From assembly GCA_017628205.1 (NCBI GenBank), contig JAGBZO010000045.1, positions 62,001-126,000 on the forward strand: a stretch of 64,000 nt of DNA, written 5' to 3'. The position numbers and the translations under genes are program-made. The DNA is from Duodenibacillus sp. Its GTDB lineage: Bacteria > Pseudomonadota > Gammaproteobacteria > Burkholderiales > Burkholderiaceae_F. Within the stretch, counting starts at the first letter, position 1; each line of letters begins with the position of its first letter. A model generated the notes under the pieces. It ran no database searches. It saw only the letters and a program-made list of their open reading frames with translations, and was not told the origin of the DNA. Below are positions 54,029 through 62,664 of this stretch, piece by piece.

Positions 54029-54766
54029 ATGACAACGAAAGCGCTTGTATTGGCTGCCGGTCGCGGAAAGCGTCTGCGACCTTTTACGGACACGACTCCC
54101 AAGCCCTTATTGCCGGTCGGATCGCATCGTTTGGTCGATTGGCAGATTGCCGGGCTCAAACGTGCCGGCATCACCGAGTTGGTGATGAATACGGCGCATT
54201 TGGCCGATCAATTCGAATGCCTGCCCGAGCAATTGGCTCGTTTCGGCGTGACGTTGCGACTGAGCCGCGAGGGCGATCGAGAAGAGCAAGCCCTGGAGAG
54301 CTTGGGAGGGGTGGTCAAGGCGTTGCCATTGTTGACCGACGGCGTGGAACCGTTTTTGATCGTTGCCGGCGATGTCGTGCACGACTTTCCCTTCGAGCGT
54401 TTGCTGGCGCATCGCCGGAGTTTGCTCGACGGCGAAAAAGACGTCCATCTCGTTGCGGTTCCGAACCCAGCGTACCATCAACGAGGCGACATGACGGTCA
54501 TGCCGGATGCCAGCGTGAAACCCGGCGCGGGGCCACACACTTACGGATGTTTGATGTTGGTTGCTCCACGCATTTTTGCCGGATTGAAGCCGATACGTTC
54601 GGCGCTTTTCCCGTGGTTGTGGCAGTTTGCCCTTAACGGTCGGATGACGGCCGAGGTATGGGACGGTTTTTGGGCTAACGTAGGTGATCCGGAGCAGTAC
54701 GCCGGTTTGATTGCCGACGCGTCGCATCATGCGACGGCGTCTTATTGGGATGAAGGTGAGATATGA
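54029..54766 (+). CDS. murU: MurNAc-1-phosphate uridylyltransferase MurU
   Basis: 245 residues from the ATG at 54029. A nucleotidyltransferase: KALVLAAGRGKRLRPFTDTT and PKPLLPVG (signature), then FLIVAGDVVHDFPFE. It makes UDP-MurNAc from MurNAc-1-phosphate and UTP, after AmgK. The stop overlaps the next ATG by four bases (ATGA). Confidence 0.92.
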   Translation: MTTKALVLAAGRGKRLRPFTDTTPKPLLPVGSHRLVDWQIAGLKRAGITELVMNTAHLADQFECLPEQLARFGVTLRLSREGDREEQALESLGGVVKALPLLTDGVEPFLIVAGDVVHDFPFERLLAHRRSLLDGEKDVHLVAVPNPAYHQRGDMTVMPDASVKPGAGPHTYGCLMLVAPRIFAGLKPIRSALFPWLWQFALNGRMTAEVWDGFWANVGDPEQYAGLIADASHHATASYWDEGEI

Positions 54767-55839
54767 GTACGGTGTTACAAGAACGTGCGCGTCGATTCTA
54801 CGATCTGTTCGGTGTCTCGGTGCCTGTTTTGAATGCTCCCATGATGGGGGTGACGACGCCGGCCATGGTGGCAGCCGTGGCGGCTGCCGGCGGTTTGGGC
54901 GTGTTGCCGGGCGATCGTTTGACGGCCGAGGAGTTGAGACAGGCCATTCGGGACACGCGTGCTTTGACCGACAAGCCGTTCGCGGTGAACTTGCGTGTTC
55001 CTGCGAAGAGGGAAAATACCGACAACGAACAGTCCGTTCATGAAGCGATGAGCGAGCTCAAGGCCCTGTTGGGGTGCCCGACGGAATATGTGCCGCATCC
55101 CATCACGCCGTTCGAGGACTTGTTCGACGTGGTGGTTGACGAGCGTATCCCCGTTGTCAGCGTTAGTTTCGGCGGTTTGCGAGAAATCTATGCCGACAAG
55201 CTCAAAGCGTTGGGGGTCAAAACGATCGGGGCGGCCACGACTCTGCGTGAAGCCAAGGTGATGCGTTCGGCCGAAGTCGACGCGGTCGTCGTGCAAGGCG
55301 TTGAAGCGGGTGGCCCGCGTTTGAACTTCGAACAACCCGACGCCGATTCGCTCGTGGGGTTGATGAGTTTGATCGGACCGAGCGTGCGTGCAACCCGATT
55401 GCCCGTCATTGCGGCCGGCGGGATTATGACCGGCGCGCAAATGGCCGCGTGTTTGATGGCTGGAGCGACGGCTGTACAGGTTGGAACGTTGTTGTTGCGC
55501 ACGCCCGAAAGCGCGGCGCATCCGTTGCACAAGGCGGCTCTGGAGTACGCTTCGGACTCGTCGACGCGATTGACACGGGTGTTCAACGGACGTTTGACGC
55601 GTGTGATACCCAACGGACTGGTCGAGGCTGTCGAAGAATCGGGAGTCGAACTGGCCGACTATCCGAGCCAGTGGCGCGTGATGGCGCCGATCCATGCGGC
55701 GGCTCGAGCTCAGGATCGAGACGATTTGATGCCGATGCCGGCGGGGCAGGGAGCGGCTTTGGCGCGTACGGCTCCCGCGTACGACGTCCTCTCCAATTTG
55801 GTGAACGAATGCCGACGTTGCTTCGGTCTTAAAGACTGA
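54763..55839 (+). CDS. nitronate monooxygenase family protein
   Basis: 358 residues. FMN-binding TIM barrel of the 2-nitropropane dioxygenase family: LNAPMMGVTTPAMVAAVAAAGGLG, then QGVEAGGPR, then PVIAAGGIMTGAQMAACLMAG with the FMN phosphate site. It likely detoxifies alkyl nitronates such as 3-nitropropionate. It overlaps murU by four bases, though no functional link to peptidoglycan is known. Confidence 0.9.
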   Translation: MSTVLQERARRFYDLFGVSVPVLNAPMMGVTTPAMVAAVAAAGGLGVLPGDRLTAEELRQAIRDTRALTDKPFAVNLRVPAKRENTDNEQSVHEAMSELKALLGCPTEYVPHPITPFEDLFDVVVDERIPVVSVSFGGLREIYADKLKALGVKTIGAATTLREAKVMRSAEVDAVVVQGVEAGGPRLNFEQPDADSLVGLMSLIGPSVRATRLPVIAAGGIMTGAQMAACLMAGATAVQVGTLLLRTPESAAHPLHKAALEYASDSSTRLTRVFNGRLTRVIPNGLVEAVEESGVELADYPSQWRVMAPIHAAARAQDRDDLMPMPAGQGAALARTAPAYDVLSNLVNECRRCFGLKD

Positions 55840-55874
55840 CCGTCGGACGATCTATTGATTTTTGCGAGAAACGC

Positions 55875-56504
55875 ATGATGAAAAAAGACGCATTGCTTGT
55901 GGTGGACGTCCAAAATGACTTCCTTCCGGGAGGCGCGCTGGCCGTACCGGAGGGCGATGCCGTGATCGAGCCGATTAATACGCTTATGGACGCTTTCGAC
56001 CTTGTTGTCATGACCCAAGACTGGCATCCTCGCGGGCATATCAGTTTTGCCTCGAATCATGACGGCAAAAACGTGTTCGAGTGCATCGAGACCGACTATG
56101 GTCAGCAAGTCTTGTGGCCCGATCATTGTGTTGCCGGAACGTTCGGCGCCGATTTCGCCGATACGCTCAATACCTCGCGCGCCGTCGCGATCATTCGAAA
56201 GGGAACGAGCGAACGGGTGGACAGTTACTCGGGATTCGTCGAGGCCGACGGAGCGAGTGTCACGGGATTGAGCGGTCTGTTTAAGTCGCTCGGCGTTACG
56301 CGCGTCTGGGTGTGCGGGTTGGCAACGGACTATTGTGTGGCAAGCACGGCGATCGACGCGGCCAAGGACGGGTTTGAAACTCGCGTAGTGATGGATGCGT
56401 GTCGCGGTATCGATATCGACGGTTCGTTGCAAGCCGCCCGCAACAACTGGCACAAACACAACGTCCAGGAAACGAGCGTTGCCGAAACGATCGCAACAAA
56501 ATGA
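55875..56504 (+). CDS. pncA: nicotinamidase
   Basis: 209 residues. Hydrolyses nicotinamide to nicotinate for NAD salvage. The triad is Asp11 (VVDVQNDFLPGG), Lys109 (IIRKGT) and Cys154 (GLATDYCV). The metal site is in QDWHPRGH (Asp49, His51, His55). The product feeds nicotinate nucleotide pools, which also supply the LarB substrate NaAD; that link is inference. Confidence 0.95.
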   Translation: MMKKDALLVVDVQNDFLPGGALAVPEGDAVIEPINTLMDAFDLVVMTQDWHPRGHISFASNHDGKNVFECIETDYGQQVLWPDHCVAGTFGADFADTLNTSRAVAIIRKGTSERVDSYSGFVEADGASVTGLSGLFKSLGVTRVWVCGLATDYCVASTAIDAAKDGFETRVVMDACRGIDIDGSLQAARNNWHKHNVQETSVAETIATK

Positions 56505-56624
56505 AAACGTTTCGAGAATAAAATTTCGGGCGAAGGATAGAAGTAGTGCGCTACAATCCCTAGCACAATCAATGAGTGTCCGACACACAGCTGTCCGATT
56601 GGTGGAGATGGTTTCAATCGGGTT

Positions 56625-57590
56625 ATGAAAATAGGTTCGTATTCATTAACGGCACCCGTCGTTTTGGCGCCGATGGCCGGAGTCACGGATGTTCCTTTCC
56701 GCCATGTTTGCCGATCGATGGGGGCCGGGTTGGTCGTGGCCGAAATGGTTGCGAGCAACGCGAATTTGCGTGAAACGGCCTTGTCCGCGCATCGATTTCA
56801 GCCGGATCCGCGAGACGCGATCCCCGTCGTTCAGTTGTTGGGAGCCGATCCCGCCGAGATGGCGACGGCAGCGCGATATGCGCAAACCTGCGGTGCCGCA
56901 ATCGTTGATCTCAATTTCGGTTGTCCCGCTCGCGTTGTGTGTGGAAAAGCTTGCGGGTCAGCCATTATGCAAGACGAAGCGTTGGCCGAGCGCATCCTGA
57001 AAGAAGTGGTTCGGGCCGTCGACATTCCGGTTACGATGAAGATGAGAACCGGCTGGGACGACGAGCACAAAAACGCCGTGACGATCGCTCGAATCGCGCA
57101 GGATGCGGGGGTGCAGGCGTTGACCGTGCACGGCAGAACGCGGGCGCAGCGCTTTAACGGAACGGCGGAATACGATACGATTGCCGATGTCGTGAAAGAG
57201 GTGGCGATACCTGTCGTCGCTAACGGCGACATCGATTCGCCGGAGAAAGCGCGGGCGGTGATCGAGCGGACCGGTGCGGCAGGCGTCATGATCGGTCGGG
57301 CCGCGTACGGCAATCCGTGGTTGTTGAGCCAGTGCGCTGCTCTTTTGACCGAAGGTCGCTTGTCGGAGCCGATCGACGCTCGGGAAGTCGGCCGCGTTAT
57401 GTTATGGCATCTGCGCGAACATTTCGATTATTGGGGCGCAACGTGCGATGCGGTTCGATCGTTTCGAAAGCATGCTCGGTGGTACCTCAATCGGATTGAA
57501 GGAGCGCAAGAACTTGCAGCGCGAGTTGTACGGATGCAAGAGCCCGAGCGCGTGAGCGCCGAGTTGACGGAATTTTTTGAACAGGTTTGA
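56625..57590 (+). CDS. dusB: tRNA-dihydrouridine synthase DusB
   Basis: 321 residues. FMN-dependent TIM barrel: LAPMAGVTDVPFRHVCRSMG, catalytic Cys100 in LNFGCPARVVCGKACGSA, then KMRTGWDD and the C-terminal helical domain. The typical insert near the catalytic cysteine has two more cysteines (Cys106, Cys110). It is five bases before fis, the conserved dusB-fis pair. Confidence 0.95.
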   Translation: MKIGSYSLTAPVVLAPMAGVTDVPFRHVCRSMGAGLVVAEMVASNANLRETALSAHRFQPDPRDAIPVVQLLGADPAEMATAARYAQTCGAAIVDLNFGCPARVVCGKACGSAIMQDEALAERILKEVVRAVDIPVTMKMRTGWDDEHKNAVTIARIAQDAGVQALTVHGRTRAQRFNGTAEYDTIADVVKEVAIPVVANGDIDSPEKARAVIERTGAAGVMIGRAAYGNPWLLSQCAALLTEGRLSEPIDAREVGRVMLWHLREHFDYWGATCDAVRSFRKHARWYLNRIEGAQELAARVVRMQEPERVSAELTEFFEQV

Positions 57591-57594
57591 TGCG

Positions 57595-57873
57595 ATGACT
57601 GAGTTGGCGAACAATCACTCCGAAACCGAGTGCAGTGACGAGTTGGCAACGCTGATCATATCGCGCGTTGAAGATTACGTACGTGATTTGGAAGGCAACA
57701 GAGGGTTGCCTCTACACGAAATGATTGTCATGGCCGCCGAACGACCGTTAATCAAATGGGCCATGACACAGTGCGGCAACAATCAAAAGGCCGCAGCACA
57801 GCTTTTGGGAATTAACCGTAATACCCTGCACAAAAAACTCGTTTTGCACGGTTTTTTGCCGGGGAAACACTAA
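57595..57873 (+). CDS. fis: nucleoid protein Fis
   Basis: 92 residues from the ATG at 57595 (a TTG further up lies inside dusB). The C-terminal HTH is intact: MTQCGNNQKAAAQLLGINRN then TLHKKL. It bends DNA and activates rRNA promoters in other bacteria. Located between dusB and purH; 13 bases before purH. Confidence 0.95.
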   Translation: MTELANNHSETECSDELATLIISRVEDYVRDLEGNRGLPLHEMIVMAAERPLIKWAMTQCGNNQKAAAQLLGINRNTLHKKLVLHGFLPGKH

Positions 57874-57886
57874 AAGGAAATAAAAC

Positions 57887-59443
57887 ATGCGCAAACAAGC
57901 ACTCATTAGCGTCTCCAACAAGGCTGGCGTTGTTGATTTTGCTCGCTCTCTGGTTGAGCTCGGTTTCCACATTCTGTCGACGGGCGGTACGGCCAAGTTG
58001 CTCGCCGCCGAAGGCATCGAATGTCAGGAAGTGTCCGATTACACGGGCTTCCCCGAAATGCTCGACGGCCGCGTCAAGACGCTCGATCCGCACGTGCATG
58101 CTGGCATTCTGGCCCGTCGTTGCGTTCCGGAACACATGAAGGCTATCGCTGACCACAACATCGGTACCATCGATCTGGTTTGCGTTAACCTCTATCCGTT
58201 CGAACAGACGATCGCCAAGCCCGATTGCTCCTTTGAATTGGCTATTGAAAACATCGATATCGGCGGTCCGACGATGATTCGTGCAGCCGCCAAGAACCAC
58301 GAATCCGTGGCTGTGATCGTCGATCCGTCCGATTACACCAAGGTTGTGGATGAAATCAAGGCAAACGGCGAAGTTTCCGCCGCCACGCGTTTGGCTTTGG
58401 CCAAGAAGGTGTTTGCTCATACCGCTCGTTACGACGCCGCCATCACCAACTACTTGACCAGTTTGGACGAAAACAACCAGCGCACGAAGGCCTTCCCGGA
58501 CGTTTTGACGCGTCAGTGGGTTAAGGTTGAAGACATGCGCTACGGCGAAAACCCGCATCAGGCCGCGGCCTTCTATCGTGAAGACTACATCGCTCCGGGT
58601 TTGTTGGCCGGCTATTCTCAGCTGCAGGGCAAGGAATTGTCCTATAACAACATCGCCGACGCCGACGCCGCTTGGGAAGCCGTTCGTAGCTTCGATACTC
58701 CGGCTTGTGTCATCATCAAGCACGCCAACCCCTGCGGTGTGGCCATCGGCTTGAACGCTTGCGACGCCTACCAGAAGGCCTTCCGTACGGACTCCAAGAG
58801 CGCCTTCGGCGGCATCATCGCCTTTAACCGTGAAGTGGACGAAGCCACCGCCGTTGAAGTTTGCAAGCAGTTTGCCGAAGTTGTGATCGCTCCTTCTTAC
58901 ACTGCCGGCGCTCGTGAATTGTTCGCGGCCAAGAAGAACTTGCGCGTATTGACGGTTGCCCTGGGCAACGCTCACAACGGTTATGAAATGAAGCGTGTCG
59001 GCGGCGGTCTGCTCGTTCAGACGCCCGACATCCAGTTGTGCTCCGAAAGCGATCTTCGCGTCGTGACCAAGAAGCAGCCCACCTCCGCCCAATTGGCCGA
59101 CATGATGTTTGCTTGGAACGTCGCTCGCTTCGTGAAGTCCAACACCATTGTTTATGCACACAACGGCATGACGTTGGGTGTTGGTGCCGGGCAGATGAGC
59201 CGTGTCGACTCCGCTCGTATCGCCGCCATCAAGGCTGAAGAATCCGGCTTGTCCTTGTCCGGTTGCGCCGCCGCTTCCGACGCTTTCTTCCCCTTCCGCG
59301 ACGGTTTGGACGTGATCGTTGATCAGGGTGCTACCTGCATCATCCAGCCGGGCGGCTCCATCCGTGACGACGAAGTCATTGCAGCGGCCGATGAACGCGG
59401 CGTCGTAATGGTCTTTACGGGTGAACGTCATTTCCGTCACTAA
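57887..59443 (+). CDS. purH: bifunctional AICAR formyltransferase/IMP cyclohydrolase
   Basis: 518 residues, standard. The N-terminal IMP cyclohydrolase (MGS-like) has [20 protein letters not shown]; the C-terminal transformylase holds KHANPCGVA (catalytic Lys-His) and ends in FTGERHFRH. Last two steps of purine synthesis. It follows fis and ends at a double hairpin; this dusB-fis-purH order is common in betaproteobacteria. Confidence 0.97.
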   Translation: MRKQALISVSNKAGVVDFARSLVELGFHILSTGGTAKLLAAEGIECQEVSDYTGFPEMLDGRVKTLDPHVHAGILARRCVPEHMKAIADHNIGTIDLVCVNLYPFEQTIAKPDCSFELAIENIDIGGPTMIRAAAKNHESVAVIVDPSDYTKVVDEIKANGEVSAATRLALAKKVFAHTARYDAAITNYLTSLDENNQRTKAFPDVLTRQWVKVEDMRYGENPHQAAAFYREDYIAPGLLAGYSQLQGKELSYNNIADADAAWEAVRSFDTPACVIIKHANPCGVAIGLNACDAYQKAFRTDSKSAFGGIIAFNREVDEATAVEVCKQFAEVVIAPSYTAGARELFAAKKNLRVLTVALGNAHNGYEMKRVGGGLLVQTPDIQLCSESDLRVVTKKQPTSAQLADMMFAWNVARFVKSNTIVYAHNGMTLGVGAGQMSRVDSARIAAIKAEESGLSLSGCAAASDAFFPFRDGLDVIVDQGATCIIQPGGSIRDDEVIAAADERGVVMVFTGERHFRH

Positions 59444-59457
59444 TTGACGGGCGACAG

Positions 59458-59524
59458 CCGACCCGAGCGGGTCGGTGGATCGTAAAAAAATGGGGCGGTG
59501 GGAACTCCGCCCCATTATTCCATT
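59458..59524 (+). terminator. double-hairpin terminator after purH
   Basis: First, CCGACCC / GGGTCGG around 59458-59475. Second, TGGGGCGG / CCGCCCCA (59491-59498 with 59507-59514) followed by TTATTCCATTTTG. This makes tolB a separate transcription unit, with a promoter close upstream of 59545. Confidence 0.75.
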
Positions 59525-59544
59525 TTGGGAAGGAATACGAAAAC

Positions 59545-60837
59545 ATGAAAGGATTGACGCGCAGAACGCTTTTGGCCGCCGGTGCTGGGGCCTGTTGCTT
59601 GGCTGTCGTCCCCGCCGCCACGGCTCAATTGCGCATAGAGATTTCAGGCGTCGGTGCCAATCAAATTCCGATTGCCCTGATTCCGTTGAATGGAACTCAA
59701 GAAACGGGCATCGACATCATGAAAGTTGTCGGCTCCGATTTGGCTCGTTCCGGCGCTTTCCGACGCGTCGATGCGGAAGTTGAGGCCACGTTGGCAGAAA
59801 GTATCCGCCCCGATCTGATTGCTTGGCGCGGCAGGGAAGTCAATATTGTTGCAACGGGCAGCATTATTCGCCTGGCCGACGGGCATTGGGACGTGCGGTA
59901 TCGTCTTTTCGACACGGTGAAGGAAGACCTGCTCGATCAAGCTCAATTTACCGTCACTGATCGTCAGTTGCGTTTGACCGCCCATCGTATCGCCGACCGC
60001 ATTTACGACAAACTGACCGGTTTGGGCGCGATGTTCGCGTCTCGACTCGCCTATGTCGTGCAGTATGAAAAAAATCGCTACGAGTTGATTGTTGCCGATA
60101 GCGACGGCGCCAACGCGCAGCCCGTTCTGTTGAGTCGCGAACCGATCATTTCGCCGACGTGGAGTCCGGACGGCAAACAGTTGGCATATGTTTCCTTTGA
60201 GAAGAAAAAGCCGGTGGTCTACGTGCATACCGTCGCATCCGGTCAACGACACGTTGTCGCCAATTTCCGCGGAAACAATTCGGCTCCCGCGTTTACTGCC
60301 GACGGCAAGCGTTTGGCGGTGGCCTTGTCCAGAGACGGCTACACTCAGTTGTTTACAATGAGCGTGTTGGGCGGAGAGGTTGCCCGTTTGACCCGTTCCA
60401 TGGCCATCGACACCGAACCCGTGTTTTCCGCCGACGGTCAATACGTCTATTTCACTAGCGATCGCGGCGGGGCTCCTCAGATTTATCGCCAAAACGCAAC
60501 GGGCGGCTTGGCCGAACGTATTACCTTCGCCAGCAATTACGCCGTCAGTCCCTCCCTTAATCCTTCGGGAACGCATTTGGCTTACGTGACCCGCGCCGAT
60601 GGTCGTTATCGCGTCGCCACGTTGGAATTGGCAACCGGACAGGAAATGGTTCTGTCCCGAACGGAATTGGATGAAAGTCCCTGTTTTTCTCCCAACGGAC
60701 AAATGATCGTTTTCGCTACGGAACGTCAGGGCAGAGGCGTGTTGGCTACGGTCAGTACCGACGGGGCCGTTCACAGTTGGCTGACCGGTCCGTCGGGCGA
60801 CATTCGCGAACCGACTTGGAGTCCGATTTTGAAATAA
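59545..60837 (+). CDS. tolB: Tol-Pal beta-propeller protein TolB
   Basis: 430 residues. The N-terminal domain is followed by a six-bladed propeller (PTWSPDGKQLAYVSF, PVFSADGQYVYFTSDRGG and so on). TolB links Pal and TolA during outer-membrane constriction. The signal is MKGLTRRTLLAAGAGACCLA, which has twin arginines (TRRTLL) as in Tat signals, unlike the Sec signal of E. coli TolB. tolQRA and ybgC are not upstream; purH is. Confidence 0.96.
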   Translation: MKGLTRRTLLAAGAGACCLAVVPAATAQLRIEISGVGANQIPIALIPLNGTQETGIDIMKVVGSDLARSGAFRRVDAEVEATLAESIRPDLIAWRGREVNIVATGSIIRLADGHWDVRYRLFDTVKEDLLDQAQFTVTDRQLRLTAHRIADRIYDKLTGLGAMFASRLAYVVQYEKNRYELIVADSDGANAQPVLLSREPIISPTWSPDGKQLAYVSFEKKKPVVYVHTVASGQRHVVANFRGNNSAPAFTADGKRLAVALSRDGYTQLFTMSVLGGEVARLTRSMAIDTEPVFSADGQYVYFTSDRGGAPQIYRQNATGGLAERITFASNYAVSPSLNPSGTHLAYVTRADGRYRVATLELATGQEMVLSRTELDESPCFSPNGQMIVFATERQGRGVLATVSTDGAVHSWLTGPSGDIREPTWSPILK

Positions 60838-60944
60838 AACGCAATTTTTCGTTAGACGCCGATGTAAATGCCGTAAGATCGAACGAATGTTGCAGTTCCG
60901 TCACTTATGACGGAATGTCCGCTAAAACTTGAAGAGGTATGAAG

Positions 60945-61442
60945 ATGAAAAAGTTTGCTTTAGGTTCCGTCGTAATCGCCAGTTTGGCTTTGGTCGGCTG
61001 TTCTTCCGTTCCGTTGGATGAAGAAGCCAAGGCTGGTTCGACCGTTGCCGAAATGACCGAGTCCGAGGCCGCCGCCAAGGCAGCGGCCGAACAGGCCGCA
61101 CAAGAAGCCGCTACGGCCAATCAGTCCGTTTATTTTGCATTCGACAGCTACAGCGTCGACGCTCAATATCTTCCCGTGATCGAAAAGCATGCCCGACGCA
61201 TGATCGCTCAGCCTGCCGCTCAGGTGGTTCTTGAAGGCAATACGGACAGCCGCGGCAGCCGCGAGTACAACTTGGCCTTGGGTCAAAAGCGCAGCGAAGC
61301 CGTTAAACAGCGTCTGCAGTTGTTGGGCATTCCCGCCTCCCGCATCGAAGCCGTGAGCTTTGGTCGCGAAAAGCCCAAGGCTGCCGGTGAAAACGAAGAA
61401 TCTTGGGCACAGAACCGTCGCGTCGATTTTTCGTATCGTTAA
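60945..61442 (+). CDS. pal: peptidoglycan-associated lipoprotein Pal
   Basis: 165 residues from the ATG at 60945, because AAGAGG is seven bases before it and too close to the earlier ATG. The lipobox is LVGC with Cys19. An Ala/Glu-rich helix (residues about 38-60) links it to the OmpA-like peptidoglycan-binding domain (LEGNTDSRGSREYNLALGQ). It lies 107 bases after tolB. Confidence 0.96.
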   Translation: MKKFALGSVVIASLALVGCSSVPLDEEAKAGSTVAEMTESEAAAKAAAEQAAQEAATANQSVYFAFDSYSVDAQYLPVIEKHARRMIAQPAAQVVLEGNTDSRGSREYNLALGQKRSEAVKQRLQLLGIPASRIEAVSFGREKPKAAGENEESWAQNRRVDFSYR

Positions 61443-61461
61443 TCGATAAAGAGAGGTCCGA

Positions 61462-62394
61462 GTGTTTGGAACGATGAAATGGCTCTCGGTTGCCGGCGTG
61501 TTGTTGGTCGGGGTATCCAACCCCGCCCATGCGTTGTTCGGCGATGACGAGGCCCGAAAAGCCATTCTGGATTTGCGGGCTCGCGTTCAGACCTTGAGTG
61601 AAACGATGGCTGAAAAAAATCAGACGATGCAGGCCGCTCAGTTGGAGTTGGTCAATCAAATCGAATCGCTTAAGGCCAATAACGCGCAATTGGTCGGTCA
61701 AATCGAGACGTTGACCAATCAATTGACGTTGCAACAGCGAGCTGTGCGCGATTTGTACACCAATTTGGACAAGCGTTTGGTTCCCTTTGAAGCCAAGATC
61801 GTTCAGCTCGACGGAAAGACGCTGAGCGTTCAACCTGAGGAAAAGCGACGCTATGACTTGGGTTTGGTGCTGTTTTCCGAAGGCAAGTATCGGGAAAGTT
61901 CCAGACTGTTGGACTCGTTGCTCGCCGACTATCCCAAGAGCGGCTACGCTCCGAGCGCTTTGTACTGGTTGGGCAACACGCAATTTGCTCTCGGACAACT
62001 TAAAGAGTCCATTGCCACGCAAGACCAATTGATCGAGCTCTATCCCGACAGCGTGCAAGTTCCCGAGGCTTTGTTGAGCAAAGCGGCAAGCCTTGCCAGC
62101 TTGGGTCAAAAGCGTCAGGCGGCAAATACGCTCGAACAAATTAAAAAACGCTATCCTGGCACTGAAGTGGCCGATTTGGCCGAGCAACGTTTGAAGGCGT
62201 TGGGCCCCATCCCGGCACAGAAAAAACAAAAGGCAAACGCAACGGCTCCCAAACAGGCCGCCAAGGCAGAACAAAAGCCCAAGAAGACCGAGCAGAAGCC
62301 CGTGAAAACGGAACAAAAGCCCAAAGTGGTTGAGCAAAAGCCGAAGGCCGCAGAGCAAAAGAAGGCGACTTCTGGCGAGACAGCTGAAAGATAA
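61462..62394 (+). CDS. cpoB: Tol-Pal coordinator CpoB (YbgF)
   Basis: 310 residues from a GTG at 61462 with GAGAGG five bases upstream; an ATG four codons later is an alternative. Signal peptide ending PAHA (24), a coiled coil of about 30-100, then TPR repeats (about 128-245: YDLGLVLFSEGKYRESSRLL, PSALYWLGNTQFALGQLKES). CpoB couples peptidoglycan synthesis to constriction. The C-terminal tail (251-310) is Lys-rich with five heptapeptide units (AEQKPKK-like), absent from the usual YbgF. Confidence 0.93.
   Translation: MFGTMKWLSVAGVLLVGVSNPAHALFGDDEARKAILDLRARVQTLSETMAEKNQTMQAAQLELVNQIESLKANNAQLVGQIETLTNQLTLQQRAVRDLYTNLDKRLVPFEAKIVQLDGKTLSVQPEEKRRYDLGLVLFSEGKYRESSRLLDSLLADYPKSGYAPSALYWLGNTQFALGQLKESIATQDQLIELYPDSVQVPEALLSKAASLASLGQKRQAANTLEQIKKRYPGTEVADLAEQRLKALGPIPAQKKQKANATAPKQAAKAEQKPKKTEQKPVKTEQKPKVVEQKPKAAEQKKATSGETAER
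62266..62370 (+). repeat. five 21-base repeats in the cpoB tail
   Basis: The coding repeat of five heptapeptides (AEQKPKK, TEQKPVK, TEQKPKV, VEQKPKA, AEQKKAT), 21 bases per unit. Degenerate at the nucleotide level, in frame, and likely to vary in copy number between strains. Confidence 0.8.
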
Positions 62395-62399
62395 CGTCT

Positions 62400-62426
62400 A
62401 ACACCTCGATTATCGGGGTGTTTTCG
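62400..62426 (+). terminator. terminator after cpoB
   Basis: AACACCTCGA / TCGGGGTGTT (one G-U), three-base loop, followed by TTCG. It ends the tolB-pal-cpoB unit. Confidence 0.75.
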
Positions 62427-62592
62427 TTAGTGCGAAAAAGAGTAAAATTAAACGTTATATGCCTGAAACGATGCATTGAGAACGAATGACCAGTGAATTT
62501 CGGACGAAATGTTTTCACGCATAACGCTAATTCTGGTGTCAATTCTCGCCTGCTCCAATGCACGGATGACATCACGTTCGATCGTTTTACTA

Positions 62593-62635
62593 AGGAGGTG
62601 AAACAATCGAATGACTTTATTCAGTAAGACCTCCT
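62593..62635 (+). promoter_or_regulatory. Shine-Dalgarno/anti-SD pair in the malic enzyme leader
   Basis: The Shine-Dalgarno of the leader ORF, AGGAGGT (62593-62599, inside TAAGGAGGTGA, which matches the 16S 3' end over 11 bases), is perfectly complementary to ACCTCCT (62629-62635) inside the leader ORF. A 7-bp stem with a 29-base loop could hide the SD and the start at 62611. Translation of the leader would open this stem. It is likely to be a translation switch; trigger unknown. Confidence 0.45.
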
Positions 62636-62664
62636 ACCGTGTTTTAAAAAGACAGATCTCATGA
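62611..62664 (+). CDS. 17-residue leader ORF before the malic enzyme
   Basis: MTLFSKTSYRVLKRQIS, starting 11 bases after a perfect TAAGGAGGTG. The TGA (62662-62664) overlaps the malic enzyme ATG (62661-62663) as ATGA. The enzyme gene has no good SD of its own and no other in-frame start after an upstream TAA, so its translation probably depends on ribosomes that finish this leader. Codons 7-9 contain the anti-SD complement. No homolog is recognised. Confidence 0.5.
   Translation: MTLFSKTSYRVLKRQIS

Noticed and set aside
57812..59515. 567-codon open frame on the minus strand across purH
   Set aside because: Antisense shadow of purH; it also crosses the purH terminator.
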